A stretch of 64,000 nt of DNA from JBBROS01 sp965217935 (GCA_965217935.1 OZ244581.1:2232001-2296000), one strand, 5' to 3'. Counted from the first letter of the stretch, positions 6,969 through 16,571 are shown. Made by a program: numbers and translations. The notes: generated from the sequence alone by a model not told the origin.

Positions 6969-7985
6969 ATGAAGTTCCTTGACCAAGCCAAGATCTACGC
7001 CCGCTCCGGCGATGGCGGCAACGGCGTCGTCGCCTTCCGGCGCGAGAAGTACATCGAGTTCGGCGGCCCCGACGGCGGCAACGGCGGGCGCGGCGGCGAC
7101 GTCGTCTTTATTGCAGCGCCCAACCTGAACACCCTGATCGACTTTCGCTACACCCAGCATTTCCGCGCGCCCAAGGGCGGCAACGGCGCCGGCAGCGACC
7201 GTACAGGGGCGGCGGCCCCCGGCGTCGTCATCGAGGTCCCCATCGGCACCCAAATCCTGGCCGACGACAAGCAAACCCTGCTGGCCGACCTCGATGCGCC
7301 CGGCAAGCGCGTCGTCCTGTGCCGCGGCGGCGACGGCGGCCACGGCAACGCCCACTTCAAGACCAGCACCAACCGCGCCCCCCGCAAGGCGACGCCGGGC
7401 TACCCGGGCGAGGAACGCTGGGTTTGGCTGCGGCTGAAGCTGATCGCCGACGTGGGGCTGGTCGGCCTGCCCAACGCGGGCAAGAGCACGTTCCTCTCGG
7501 CAGCATCCGCCGCCCGTCCCAAGATCGCCGACTACCCTTTCACCACCTTGCACCCCCAGCTCGGCGTGGTCCGCCTGTCCCATAGCGAGGAATTCGTCAT
7601 CGCCGACATCCCCGGCCTCATCGCCGGCGCGCACGAGGGCGCGGGCCTCGGCGACCGCTTCCTCGGCCACGTCGAGCGTTGCGCCGTGTTGCTGCACCTG
7701 ATCGACGGCGCGGCCGGCAACGTCGTCCGCGCATGGCGGACCATCCGCGACGAGCTGCAATCCTACGGCGCCGGCCTGGCCGAGAAGCCGGAGCTGCTGG
7801 CGCTGAACAAGACCGACGCGATGACCTCGCGCGAGATCGCGAGCCGGCGCGCGTCCCTGTCCCGCGCCGCTGGCCAAGAGGTGATGCTGCTCTCGGGCGT
7901 GAGCGGCGAGGGCCTGCCCGACGTGCTGCGTGCCCTGATGCGCCCCGTGGCATCCCAACGCGAAGACGCGCGCATCCCAGCCTGA
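6969..7985 (+). CDS. obgE: Obg family GTPase
   Basis: Essential GTPase in 50S assembly and stress control. The glycine-rich Obg domain covers residues 1-158 (DGGNGVVAFRREKYIEFGG). The G domain follows with G1 GLPNAGKST near 167, G3 DIPGL near 214 and G4 NKTD near 280. At 338 residues it lacks a C-terminal OCT domain, as is usual in many proteobacteria. proB starts 7 nt after its stop, so they are cotranscribed. Confidence 0.95.
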   Translation: MKFLDQAKIYARSGDGGNGVVAFRREKYIEFGGPDGGNGGRGGDVVFIAAPNLNTLIDFRYTQHFRAPKGGNGAGSDRTGAAAPGVVIEVPIGTQILADDKQTLLADLDAPGKRVVLCRGGDGGHGNAHFKTSTNRAPRKATPGYPGEERWVWLRLKLIADVGLVGLPNAGKSTFLSAASAARPKIADYPFTTLHPQLGVVRLSHSEEFVIADIPGLIAGAHEGAGLGDRFLGHVERCAVLLHLIDGAAGNVVRAWRTIRDELQSYGAGLAEKPELLALNKTDAMTSREIASRRASLSRAAGQEVMLLSGVSGEGLPDVLRALMRPVASQREDARIPA

Positions 7986-7992
7986 CCGCGCC

Positions 7993-9105
7993 ATGACCAC
8001 GCCCCGCCTCAGCGATGCCCGGCTGCTCGTGGTCAAGATCGGCAGCGCCCTCGTGGTCGACGGCGAGGCTCCGCGCGACGCCTGGCTGTCGGGCATTGCG
8101 GCGGACATCGAGGCGGCGCGGGTGCGCGGCGCCGCGGTAATCGTCGTGTCGTCCGGCGCCATCGCCCTGGCCCGCCCGGTACTGGGCCTCGCCCACAAGC
8201 GCCTCCGGCTCGAAGAGAAACAGGCCGCCGCCGCGGTCGGACAGATCCGGCTCGCCCAAGCCTGGACCGGCGCGCTCTCCGCCCGCGGCCTCACCGCCGC
8301 GCAACTGCTGCTGACCCTTGAGGACACGGAGGACCGGCGCCGCTATCTCAACGCCCGCGCGACGCTGACCACCCTGCTCGGCCTCGGCTGCGTGCCGGTC
8401 ATCAACGAGAACGACAGCGTCGCCACCGCCGAGATCCGCTTCGGCGACAACGACCGCCTCGCCGCGCGGATGGCGGAGATGATGCAGGCGGACCAGCTCG
8501 TGCTGCTGTCCGACATCGACGGGCTTTACACCGCCGATCCGAAGCGTGACCCGGCGGCACGGCACATCGGCGTCGTCCCGGCGCTGACGCCCGAGATCGA
8601 GGCGATGGGCGGCGACCCGCCGCCCGGCTACTCCAGCGGCGGCATGAGGACCAAGCTGGCCGCGGCTCGGATCGCGACCCAGGCCGGATGCGCGATGGCG
8701 ATCGCCCTCGGCGGGCTGCACCGCCCGCTGAGCGCGCTCGCCCAGGGCGGGCGCTGCACCTGGTTCCTGCCCGCCGCCGATGGCCGCAGCGCCCGCAAGC
8801 GCTGGATCGCCGGCAGCCTGCACCCGGCCGGCCGGCTGCTCGTGGACCAGGGCGCCGCCCGGGCGCTGGCCGCCGGGCGCTCCCTGCTCCCCGCCGGCGT
8901 CCGCAAAGTGGAGGGCGCCTTCGAGCGCGGCGACCCGGTGCTGATCCAATCCCCGGCCGGCGCCGTCCTGGCCCGCGGGCTGTCCGCCTATGCCAGCGCC
9001 GATGCGCGCCGGATCGCCGGGCACCGGTCCGAGGAAATCGAGGCGCTGCTGGGCTGGCGCGGCCGCGACGAGATCGTCCATCGCGACGACCTGGTATTGC
9101 TGTAG
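7993..9105 (+). CDS. proB: glutamate 5-kinase
   Basis: First step of proline synthesis: phosphorylation of glutamate. The amino acid kinase domain (residues ~8-255) has VVKIGSALVVDG, VVSSGAIALARPVLG and NENDSVATAEIRFGDND, followed by LLSDIDGLYTADP. A C-terminal PUA domain (about 275-370) completes the full-length ProB. The obgE-proB link is common in alphaproteobacteria. proA is not next to it here; an unrelated efflux operon follows. Confidence 0.95.
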   Translation: MTTPRLSDARLLVVKIGSALVVDGEAPRDAWLSGIAADIEAARVRGAAVIVVSSGAIALARPVLGLAHKRLRLEEKQAAAAVGQIRLAQAWTGALSARGLTAAQLLLTLEDTEDRRRYLNARATLTTLLGLGCVPVINENDSVATAEIRFGDNDRLAARMAEMMQADQLVLLSDIDGLYTADPKRDPAARHIGVVPALTPEIEAMGGDPPPGYSSGGMRTKLAAARIATQAGCAMAIALGGLHRPLSALAQGGRCTWFLPAADGRSARKRWIAGSLHPAGRLLVDQGAARALAAGRSLLPAGVRKVEGAFERGDPVLIQSPAGAVLARGLSAYASADARRIAGHRSEEIEALLGWRGRDEIVHRDDLVLL

Positions 9106-9156
9106 GCTCGCCCGCATGAGACCCGCCCAACCGCCCCGCCCGGCGTCTGTGACCTG

Positions 9157-11130
9157 ATGGCCGACGCCCTGGCGCCCCGGCAGCCGCTGCTCCGCCTGCC
9201 CGGCTTCATGCCGGACGCGCTCAACTTCGCCTCGCGCCTCGCCTTGGCGCTGCTGCTCGCCTACCTGTTCAGCTTCGCCGTTCAGCTCCAGAGCGCCTCC
9301 AGCGCCGGCGTGTGCGTCGCCATCGTGATCCAGCCTACCCCCGGCATGGCGTTCAGCAAGGCCATCTACCGCGTCCTCGGCACCCTGCTGGGCGGCGTCG
9401 TCGGCGTGCTGCTGGTCGCCGCCTTCCCGCAGGACCGGACGATGCTGCTGCTCGGGTTCTCGCTTTGGCTCGCCGCCTGCACCTTCGTCGCCTCGCTGCT
9501 GCGCGATTTCCGGGCCTATGGCGCCGTGCTGTCCGGCTACACGGTGGCCATCATCGCCGTGTTCGAGATCGACACCCCGGGCAATTCCCTGTTCTACGCG
9601 CTCGACCGGGTGGCGGCGATCCTGGTCGGGGTCGTTTCGGTCGCGGTCGTGAACTCCATCTTCGTCACCGACACCGCCCACGCGAACCTGATGCGGGCGC
9701 TGCGGCAGCGGCTCGACGATGCCCGCGACGCCGCCATCGGCGCCTTGTCCTGCCGCGCGCCGATGGATGAGGAGACATTCATGCGCCGCCTGGCAAGCAT
9801 CATCGGCCTGCGCACGGAGGCGGTCTATGCCGCGACCGAATTCCCGGACGGCCGAAGCCGAAGCCAAGCGGCGACCGCGACCATCGCCGCCCTGATGGTC
9901 ATGACCGCCGCAAGCCGGTTGATCTGGCGGGTGCTGCCGCTTGCCGGGCCGGATGGGCCTTCGCCGGCAACCCGGGCGTATCTCGACCAGGTGTGCGAAG
10001 CCATCCGCCTCCGCCGTCCGGTGGCCGAACCGGCGCATCTGGCTGCCGATCCGCTCGACGCGCTGCTGATCGAGCGGGCATACATGCTCGGCATCGAGCA
10101 CCGGCAAGCCCAAGCCGGCCTCCATGCGGCCATCAGCGGCGAGGCCGGCGCGGCCCCGCCGCCGATCCGCCTCGCGACGCATTACGACTTCGTCACCGCC
10201 GCGACGAACGCGCTGCGCACCTTCGTCGCGGTGGCGCTCGGGGGCGCCTATTGCATCGTCTCCGGCGTGCCGACCAGCACATTGCTGCTGGTGCAGGTCG
10301 CGGCCTTCGTGGCGCTTTTCGGCATGCAGCCCAACCCGATCGCGCCGGCGATCGGCTTCGCCGTCGGCCTGCCGCTGGCGGCCGTCTACGCCGGCATCAT
10401 CGAATTCCTGATCCTGCCGAACGCATCCGGAACCGTGCCCTTCGCGCTTGCGGTCGGCGGCGGCGCTTTCCTCATCGGGTTGGCGATGCGCCACCCGGCA
10501 ACCGCGCCGGTCGCCACGGGCTTCCTGCTCTTCTTCACCATTTTCCTCTCGCCATCGAACGAGCAGACATTCAATTTAGCCGGATTCCTCAATGAAGGCG
10601 TCGAGATCGCCACGGCGACGGCCCTCATGGCGGTGATTTTCTTCGTCGTGCTGCCGGTCGTGCCGGGCTGGCGCCTGCTGCTGCTGTTGCTGAGCGCCGC
10701 CCGCTCCCTCAAAAGAACGTTGCGCCGCCCGCGCGGCTTGATCCCGGCAGTCGCCTATTCGAAGAACTTCGACCTCGTCACCCAAGCCACGGTCTGGGCG
10801 CCGTCCAACCGCCCCGCGCGGTTCGCCATCCTGGGCCGCATATATGCCTTCGCCGAGCTGGACGTGGCCTTGCGCCGGGCCTGGTCGTGCCTGCATGAAC
10901 CCGCGTTCTCGGCGCCGGACTTTGCCGACGCAGCCACCCAAGCGCGCAACGCCCTCATCGACCCCGAGCCGGACACGCTCGACCGCACCGCCCGCTTGCT
11001 GCTCGCCCATCCGGCGGCGCACACGGCGCCGCAACATGTCTCCCGTCTCGCTGCCGACCTCTACGCGGCCGGTCGCCTCCTTGCCCGGCAGCAACCCGCA
11101 TTCCGGCATTACGGTCTGGCGCGGGCCTGA
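9157..11130 (+). CDS. FUSC/AaeB-like efflux transporter
   Basis: 657 residues with two blocks of about five to six membrane helices (residues ~25-170 and ~350-510), separated by a cytoplasmic stretch, as in AaeB/FUSC-family exporters of aromatic acids. Motifs include VAIVIQPTPGMAFSKAIYRVLGT, where the P-T-GM-SKA pattern is family-typical. The C-terminal 130 residues are soluble. It is the first gene of a set with a DUF1656 protein and an HlyD-type adaptor, the aaeB-aaeX-aaeA combination. The substrate is unknown; aromatic acids are a guess from the family. Confidence 0.85.
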   Translation: MADALAPRQPLLRLPGFMPDALNFASRLALALLLAYLFSFAVQLQSASSAGVCVAIVIQPTPGMAFSKAIYRVLGTLLGGVVGVLLVAAFPQDRTMLLLGFSLWLAACTFVASLLRDFRAYGAVLSGYTVAIIAVFEIDTPGNSLFYALDRVAAILVGVVSVAVVNSIFVTDTAHANLMRALRQRLDDARDAAIGALSCRAPMDEETFMRRLASIIGLRTEAVYAATEFPDGRSRSQAATATIAALMVMTAASRLIWRVLPLAGPDGPSPATRAYLDQVCEAIRLRRPVAEPAHLAADPLDALLIERAYMLGIEHRQAQAGLHAAISGEAGAAPPPIRLATHYDFVTAATNALRTFVAVALGGAYCIVSGVPTSTLLLVQVAAFVALFGMQPNPIAPAIGFAVGLPLAAVYAGIIEFLILPNASGTVPFALAVGGGAFLIGLAMRHPATAPVATGFLLFFTIFLSPSNEQTFNLAGFLNEGVEIATATALMAVIFFVVLPVVPGWRLLLLLLSAARSLKRTLRRPRGLIPAVAYSKNFDLVTQATVWAPSNRPARFAILGRIYAFAELDVALRRAWSCLHEPAFSAPDFADAATQARNALIDPEPDTLDRTARLLLAHPAAHTAPQHVSRLAADLYAAGRLLARQQPAFRHYGLARA

Positions 11131-11134
11131 CGCG

Positions 11135-11329
11135 ATGTGGCGGGAAACCAACCTGCTCGGCATCTACATATCGCCGCTCATCGTCTATATGCTGACGGCC
11201 GCAGCGGTCTACGCGCCGCTGCGCCTCATCCTTGTCCGGCTGCGCGCGTTCCGCGTCGTATGGAACCCGCCGCTCGCCGAGGTCGGACTCTACACTTGCA
11301 TCCTCGGCGGGCTTGTGGCGTGGTTTTGA
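11135..11329 (+). CDS. DUF1656 (AaeX-like) small membrane protein
   Basis: 64 residues, MWRETNLLGIYISPLIVYM..., with two predicted membrane helices (about 9-30 and 48-63). The pattern E-N-GIYISP followed by PPLAEVGLY is characteristic of DUF1656 proteins that always sit between FUSC and HlyD partners. It starts 4 nt after the FUSC stop and ends 21 nt before the adaptor gene, so it is clearly part of the same operon. Confidence 0.85.
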   Translation: MWRETNLLGIYISPLIVYMLTAAAVYAPLRLILVRLRAFRVVWNPPLAEVGLYTCILGGLVAWF

Positions 11330-11350
11330 CGATACGGGGATGAACAGCCG

Positions 11351-12277
11351 ATGTTCGGCAGGGCGCAGCGAGTGATCCGGTATGGCGTGACCATCGGCAT
11401 CCTGATCGTGGCAGCGGTGGCCGGCGTCGCCATCTGGAACACCTATCTCACCGGCCCCTGGACGCGCGACGGGCAGGTGCTGGCGTACGTGGTCAACTTG
11501 GCGCCGGAAGTCTCGGGCCGGGTCGTCACGCTGAACGTGGCTGACAACCAGGCCGTCAAGCGCGGCGACCTGCTCTACGAGATCGACCCGGTCGACTACC
11601 AGTTCGCGCTCGCCAGCGCCGAGGCGAACTTCAACAGCAAGCAGGCCGACCTGCAATACAAGCAGGACCAGGCCAAGCGCCGCCAAGAGCTGACCAGCCT
11701 CACCACCTCGGCCGAGGAGAAGCAGAACTACTCGAGCCAGGCGAACGTCGCCTCGTCCGACTACGCGGCGGCCGTGTCACAGCTGAACCAGGCCAAGGTC
11801 AACCTCCAGCGCACCCGCGTCTACTCCCCCGTCAACGGCTACGTCACCAACCTGCAGCTCCGTCTCGGCGACTACGCCACCAAAGGAACCCGCAACGTCT
11901 CGCTGCTCGACAGCGACAGCTTCTGGATCGTCGGCTACTTCGAGGAAACCAAGCTTGCCAGCATCCGCCCCGGCGACCAGGCGACCGCGGCGCTGATGGG
12001 CTTCCGCGACCCGGTGCTCGGCCACGTCGACAGCATCGCCCGCGGCATCAACACCCCCAACACGCAGCCGGGCGCCCTGGGCCTCGCATCCGTCAATCCC
12101 GTGTTCACCTGGGTGCGGCTGGCGCAGCGCATCCCGGTCCGCATCCACATCGACCACGTGCCGGACACGGTCAGTATCGCCGCCGGCATGACGGCGACCA
12201 TCACCGTCGGGCCGCATGACGGGCGCGGCTCGTCGCACGGGCTGATCTCCCGCCTGTTCACCCAGGTCGGCGGGTAA
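11351..12277 (+). CDS. HlyD-family periplasmic adaptor (AaeA-like)
   Basis: 308 residues: one N-terminal membrane helix (about 14-32), then a lipoyl half-motif (VNLAPEVSGRVVTLNVADNQAVKRGDLLYEID), a short coiled-coil hairpin (residues ~78-140, rich in Gln/Lys/Ala), the second lipoyl half (VYSPVNGYVTNLQLRLGDY) and a beta-barrel domain. It would link the FUSC pump to an outer membrane channel. No outer membrane factor gene is adjacent. Confidence 0.88.
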   Translation: MFGRAQRVIRYGVTIGILIVAAVAGVAIWNTYLTGPWTRDGQVLAYVVNLAPEVSGRVVTLNVADNQAVKRGDLLYEIDPVDYQFALASAEANFNSKQADLQYKQDQAKRRQELTSLTTSAEEKQNYSSQANVASSDYAAAVSQLNQAKVNLQRTRVYSPVNGYVTNLQLRLGDYATKGTRNVSLLDSDSFWIVGYFEETKLASIRPGDQATAALMGFRDPVLGHVDSIARGINTPNTQPGALGLASVNPVFTWVRLAQRIPVRIHIDHVPDTVSIAAGMTATITVGPHDGRGSSHGLISRLFTQVGG

Positions 12278-12323
12278 GGGCAGCGTCGGCAATAAGTGCG
12301 GCAGCACGCCGACAAAGCTGCCC
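12278..12323. repeat. 46-nt structured intergenic repeat, copy 1
   Basis: GGGCAGC and GCTGCCC form the outer 7-bp stem. GTCGGC and GCCGAC form a second 6-bp stem, and GTGC/GCAC an apical one. The reverse complement matches the copy at 35907-35952 at 43 of 46 positions and the copy at 29904-29949 more loosely. It starts right after the adaptor stop codon, between convergent genes, so it may also act as a bidirectional terminator. Confidence 0.85.
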
Positions 12324-12352
12324 GGAAAACGAAGCCTTACGGCCGCTTCGCC

Positions 12353-12979
12353 TCAGGTGACGGCCTCGAAAATCTCGTGTCCCCCGTCCCAGATCAGCCT
12401 CACCGCCACGTACAGCACGATCACCAGCCCAACCCAGGCAATCCAGCGATACCGCTCCAGCAGGCCGGCGATGTAGGAGGCCGCAGCACCCATCAGCACC
12501 ACCGAGATGCACAAGCCCACCACCAGCACCCACGGATGCTCGCGCGAGGCGCCGGCCACCGCCAGCACGTTGTCCAGGCTCATGGACACGTCCGCCAGCA
12601 CGATCTGCACCATCGCCTGCCGCATCGTCTTCGGCGCCGCCTCGCGCCCCTCGGCCTCCGCCGCCGCCCGCGCCTCGCGCTCGGCCTTGCTGGGCCGCAG
12701 CTCGCGATACATCTTCCAGCACACCCACAGCAGCAGCACGCCGCCGGCGAACAGCAGGCCGACGATGGCCAGCAACTGCAGGGTGATGAACGCGAAGCCG
12801 ATCCGCAGCACGGTCGCGATGCCGATGCCGACCAGGATCGCCTTCTTCTTCTTCTCCGCCTCCAGCCCGGCCACCGCCATGCCGACCACGACGGCGTTGT
12901 CCCCGGCCAGCACCAGGTCGATCACCAGCACTTGCAGCAACGCCACCAGCTCCGGGATGAGGGCATCGAGTACGGTCAT
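12353..12979 (-). CDS. TerC/YjbE-family integral membrane protein
   Basis: 208 residues, about seven membrane helices. Two diagnostic motifs carry the intramembrane acidic residues: DLVLAGDNAVVVGMAV near residue 22 and VLADVSMSLDNVLAVAG near 130. TerC-family proteins are linked to metal (manganese, tellurite) handling. The central loop (residues ~95-120) is rich in Ala, Glu and Lys. The start at 12979 (MTVLDALIPEL) is chosen over the ATG at 13060, whose extra residues are not family-like. Confidence 0.85.
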   Translation of the reverse strand: MTVLDALIPELVALLQVLVIDLVLAGDNAVVVGMAVAGLEAEKKKKAILVGIGIATVLRIGFAFITLQLLAIVGLLFAGGVLLLWVCWKMYRELRPSKAEREARAAAEAEGREAAPKTMRQAMVQIVLADVSMSLDNVLAVAGASREHPWVLVVGLCISVVLMGAAASYIAGLLERYRWIAWVGLVIVLYVAVRLIWDGGHEIFEAVT

Positions 12980-13058
12980 GGCCTTGCCAGCCCCGGCCGT
13001 GCGGCGTACCTGCGGATCATCTGTTGCACCATCGCAGCCATAGAGCAGGAGGCCAAGC

Positions 13059-14417
13059 ATGGTTCCGCGTTATTCCCGTCCGCAGATGGCCGCGATCTGG
13101 GCGCCGGAGAACCACTTCCGCATCTGGTTCGAGATCGAAGCGCTCGCCGCCGAAGCGATGGCGCAACAAGGGCTGATCCCGCAGGCCGCCTCCCGCGCCA
13201 TCCGCGACAAGGGCGCCGCCAAAGTGGCCGGCATCACCGCGGCCGACCTCGGCCGCATCGACGCCATCGAGCGCGAGACCCGGCACGACGTCATCGCCTT
13301 CCTCACCTGGCTCGCCGAGGCCATCGGGCCCGAAAGCCGCTACGTCCACCAGGGCATGACCAGCAGCGACGTGCTCGACACCTGCTTCTCGGTCCAGCTC
13401 ACCCAGGCGGCCGACCTGCTCCTGGCCGATCTGGACGACGTCCTGGCAGCGCTCGAACGCCGGGCCAAGGAGTTCAAGTACACGCCCACCATCGGCCGCA
13501 GCCACGGCATCCACGCCGAACCCACCAGCTTCGGCCTCAAGCTCGCCGGCCACTACGCCGAGTTCGCCCGCAACCGCGCCCGCTTGCTGCAGGCCCGCGC
13601 CGAGATCGCCGTCTGCGCCATCAGCGGCGCCGTCGGCACCTACGCCCATCTCGGCCCGGCCATCGAGGCCCATGTCGCCGCCCGGCTCGGGCTCGAGGCG
13701 GAAACCGTGTCCACGCAGGTCATCCCGCGGGACCGCCACGCCGCCTTCTTCTGCACCCTCGCCGTCATCGCCAGCGGCATCGAGCGGCTCGCGACCGAGA
13801 TCCGCCACCTGCAGCGCAGCGAGGTGCGCGAGGCCGAGGAGTTCTTCCACGCCGGGCAGAAGGGCAGCAGCGCCATGCCGCATAAGCGCAACCCGGTGCT
13901 GAGCGAGAACCTGACCGGCCTCGCCCGCATCGTGCGAGGTTGCGTCATCCCTGCCCTGGAGAACGTCACCCTCTGGCACGAACGCGACATCAGCCACAGC
14001 AGCGTCGAGCGCGCCATCGGCCCGGACGCGACCGTCACGCTGGATTTCGCCCTGGCCCGCCTGGCCGGCATGATGGACAAGCTGACCGTGTACCCTGAGC
14101 AGATGCAGGCCAACATCGACCAGCTCGGCGGCGTCGTGCACAGTGGCGAGGTGCTGCTCGCCCTCACCCGCGCCGGCATCTCCCGCGAGGACGCCTACCG
14201 CATCGTGCAGCGCAACGCGATGGCGACCTGGGCGGGCCTCGGCAAGCCCGGCGGCCAAGGCTTCCGCGACCGCTTGGCCGTGGACCCCGACGTCGCCGGC
14301 CTCGTGCCGCCCGAGGCGCTCGATGCCGCGATGGCGACCGATATGCACCTCGCCCACGTCGATCACGTGTTCCGGCGCGTGTTCCGAAGCCGCGAAGCCG
14401 CCGCCGAAGCGGCCTGA
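13059..14417 (+). CDS. purB: adenylosuccinate lyase
   Basis: Catalyses two steps of purine synthesis (SAICAR to AICAR, adenylosuccinate to AMP). The 452-residue protein starts MVPRYSRPQMAAIWAPENHF, as is typical, and has TSSDVLDTCFSVQL near residue 96 and GRSHGIHAEP near 147. The fumarase/aspartase signature GSSAMPHKRNP is near 269, with its flexible catalytic serine. The downstream SMR gene starts 49 nt after its stop. Confidence 0.96.
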   Translation: MVPRYSRPQMAAIWAPENHFRIWFEIEALAAEAMAQQGLIPQAASRAIRDKGAAKVAGITAADLGRIDAIERETRHDVIAFLTWLAEAIGPESRYVHQGMTSSDVLDTCFSVQLTQAADLLLADLDDVLAALERRAKEFKYTPTIGRSHGIHAEPTSFGLKLAGHYAEFARNRARLLQARAEIAVCAISGAVGTYAHLGPAIEAHVAARLGLEAETVSTQVIPRDRHAAFFCTLAVIASGIERLATEIRHLQRSEVREAEEFFHAGQKGSSAMPHKRNPVLSENLTGLARIVRGCVIPALENVTLWHERDISHSSVERAIGPDATVTLDFALARLAGMMDKLTVYPEQMQANIDQLGGVVHSGEVLLALTRAGISREDAYRIVQRNAMATWAGLGKPGGQGFRDRLAVDPDVAGLVPPEALDAAMATDMHLAHVDHVFRRVFRSREAAAEAA

Positions 14418-14466
14418 TCCGCCCTCGCCGCGCGCCTTTCACGAACACGGACCGGAGGACGGCGCG

Positions 14467-14805
14467 TTGCCCTACGTCCATCTCGCCATCGCCATCGTCG
14501 CCGAAGTCATCGGCACGACGTTCCTCAGGGCCTCGGACGGGTTCACCAATCTGCTCCCGTCCCTAGCCACCGCCGTCGGCTACGCCTTCAGCTTCTACTT
14601 CATGGCGCAAGCCCTCCGCTCGCTGCCCACGGGCATCGTCTACGCCACCTGGTCCGGCGCCGGCATCCTGCTGATCGCCGCCATCGCCTGGGTCTTCCAG
14701 GGCCAGAAGCTCGACGCCCCGGCCATCATCGGCATGGCCCTGATCGTCGCCGGCGTCGTGACCATGAACGCCTTCTCCAAGGCGGCCCTGGGCCACCCGC
14801 CGTGA
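14467..14805 (+). CDS. small multidrug resistance (SMR) family transporter
   Basis: 112 residues with four membrane helices. The first contains AIVAEVIGTTFLRAS, with the essential Glu of EmrE-type transporters, and ATWSGAGI and MALIVAGVVTMN are also family-like. Translation most likely starts at the TTG at 14467, which follows a GGAGGA site by 6 nt and gives the usual N-terminus. It would export cationic compounds by proton antiport; the substrate is unknown. Confidence 0.85.
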   Translation: MPYVHLAIAIVAEVIGTTFLRASDGFTNLLPSLATAVGYAFSFYFMAQALRSLPTGIVYATWSGAGILLIAAIAWVFQGQKLDAPAIIGMALIVAGVVTMNAFSKAALGHPP

Positions 14806-14817
14806 AGCCCGGCCCCG

Positions 14818-15594
14818 CTACTCGTTCTCGTAAACGGTCCGCAGCGTCCCCACGCCCTCGATCGTCACCTCGACCGTGTTGCGCGCCTCCCGCATCGCCC
14901 CCACCCCCACCGACGTGCCGCAACAGATCACGTCGCCCGGCGTCAGCGTCACGTCGCGCGAAAGCCGGCTCACCAGCTCGGGCACTGAAAACACCATGTC
15001 CGACACCGGGTAGTTCTGCCGCTCGGACCCGTTCAGCACCGTCCGCACCGACAGCGTCTCCGGCCGCGCCCCGGTCAGGATCGCCGGCCCCAGCGGGCTG
15101 AACCCGTCATAGCTCTTGGCCCGCGTCCACTGCGCGAAGCTCGCATCCTTGTTCAAGATGTCGGACGCCGTGATGTCGTTGACGCAGGTGTAGCCGAACA
15201 CCCCCGCCTCCGCCTCCTCCGGCCCGGCTCCGCGCAGCGTCCGCCCGATCACGACCCCCAGTTCCCCCTCGAACACCACCTTGCCGTCATAACCCGGCGG
15301 GCGCCGCACCACGGCATCCGGGTCGGCATAGGACGAGCTCGCCTTGATGAACCAAAGCGGCTCCAGAGGCGCGGACAGGCCAAGCTTCTGCCCGAGCGCG
15401 CGGAAATTGTTCCAAAGCGCCAGCATCTTCGGCGGCCGCACCGGCGCCGTGAGCCGCACCGCGCCGAGCGCCACGTTCTCCCCGGTCGCCTCCGCCGCCC
15501 CGAACATGTCGCCCCGGTGCACCGCGATCGTCTCGCCGCCGAGCGTGCCGAACCCCGCCTCGCCCGCCCGCTCGAAGCGCACCCATAATGCCAT
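14818..15594 (-). CDS. fumarylacetoacetate hydrolase (FAH) family protein
   Basis: 258 residues. The FAH-fold catalytic core shows LALWNNFRAL near residue 59, FIKASSSYADPDAVV, then VVFEGELGVVIGR with the metal-binding Glu pair near 107-109 and a later Asp in YTCVNDITASDI. Members hydrolyse or decarboxylate beta-keto acids in aromatic and related catabolism. It lies 2 nt after a PanE-like reductase gene on the same strand and is divergent from an IclR regulator, suggesting a small catabolic unit. Confidence 0.85.
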   Translation of the reverse strand: MALWVRFERAGEAGFGTLGGETIAVHRGDMFGAAEATGENVALGAVRLTAPVRPPKMLALWNNFRALGQKLGLSAPLEPLWFIKASSSYADPDAVVRRPPGYDGKVVFEGELGVVIGRTLRGAGPEEAEAGVFGYTCVNDITASDILNKDASFAQWTRAKSYDGFSPLGPAILTGARPETLSVRTVLNGSERQNYPVSDMVFSVPELVSRLSRDVTLTPGDVICCGTSVGVGAMREARNTVEVTIEGVGTLRTVYENE

Positions 15595-15596
15595 CG

Positions 15597-16571
15597 TCAG
15601 TGGCAGCCGGCGATGCGCGCCCGTTGCTGCACCAGCGCCAGCACGATGTCGATCGTGGGCGTCGGCACCCCGGTCAGCCGCCCCAGCTCCTGCACCACCG
15701 ACACCAGCGGATCGATCTCCATCGCCCGCCCCCGCTCCAGGTCCTGCAGCATCGAGGTCTTGTGCGCCCCCACTGCCCCCGCCCCGTTGATCCGCCGCTC
15801 GACATCCACCCGGAACCCGACCCCGAGCTTATGCCCGATCTCCTGCGCCTCCAGCATCATCGCCTTCGCAATCGCCCGCGTCCCCGGAGTCTCGGTGATC
15901 ACGTCGAGCGTCGCCCCCGTCAGCGCGCTGATCGGGTTGAAGCTCAGGTTGCCCCACAGCTTGAGCCACATTTCGTCACGGATCTTGTCCAGCACCGGCG
16001 CCCGCATCCCTCCCGCCGCCATCGCCTTGCTGAACGCGTCCGACCGCTCGGTCATCTCCCCGCTCGGCTCGCCCAGCGGGAACTTGTCGCCGTAGACGTG
16101 CTGCACCACCCCCGGCTCCACCACCTCGGTCGCCGGGTAGACGATGCACCCGATCGCCCGCTCCGGCAGCAGCGACGCCCACTGCTTGCCGCCCGGATCA
16201 ACCGTCTCCAGCGTAGAGTTCTCCAGATGCCCGCCATGCTTGTAGAAATACCAATAGGGCACGCCGTTCACCGCCGTGACCACGCTGGTCTCCTTGCCCA
16301 GCAAAGGCTGCATCGCCTCGACCACGCCCGGGATCGAGTGCGCCTTGAGCGCGACGAACACGTAATCCTGCGGCCCAAGCTCGGCCGGGTCGTCGGTCGC
16401 GCGAACCTTGGCAACGCGCTCCTCGCTGCCGACCCGCAGCCGCAGCCCGCCGTCGCGCATCGCCTTCAGGTGCGGCCCGCGCGCCACCAGGCTCACGTCC
16501 GCCCCCGCCAAAGCCAACTGCCCGCCGACATAGCCGCCGATCGCCCCGGCGCCATAAACACAGATCCGCAT
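15597..16571 (-). CDS. 2-dehydropantoate 2-reductase family protein (PanE/ApbA)
   Basis: NADPH-dependent ketoacid reductase fold, 324 residues. The N-terminal Rossmann motif is MRICVYGAGAIGGYVGGQLA, followed by ADVSLVARG; FVALKAHS and TAVNGVPYW follow, and KLWGNLSFNPISALTG is the C-terminal domain signature. The ATG at 16571 matches the family; an upstream ATG at 16649 would add unrelated residues. Pairing with an FAH gene and an IclR regulator suggests a catabolic reductase rather than the pantothenate enzyme, but this is inferred. Confidence 0.82.
   Translation of the reverse strand: MRICVYGAGAIGGYVGGQLALAGADVSLVARGPHLKAMRDGGLRLRVGSEERVAKVRATDDPAELGPQDYVFVALKAHSIPGVVEAMQPLLGKETSVVTAVNGVPYWYFYKHGGHLENSTLETVDPGGKQWASLLPERAIGCIVYPATEVVEPGVVQHVYGDKFPLGEPSGEMTERSDAFSKAMAAGGMRAPVLDKIRDEMWLKLWGNLSFNPISALTGATLDVITETPGTRAIAKAMMLEAQEIGHKLGVGFRVDVERRINGAGAVGAHKTSMLQDLERGRAMEIDPLVSVVQELGRLTGVPTPTIDIVLALVQQRARIAGCH

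Noticed and set aside
6090..8327. Long minus-strand open frame of 745 codons
   Set aside because: It is the antisense shadow of rplU, rpmA, obgE and part of proB. GC-rich codon use on the real strand keeps this frame open; the product has no domain.
7618..10494. Minus-strand open frame of 958 codons
   Set aside because: Antisense to obgE, proB and the FUSC gene, with biased Gly/Arg/His composition and no recognisable motif.
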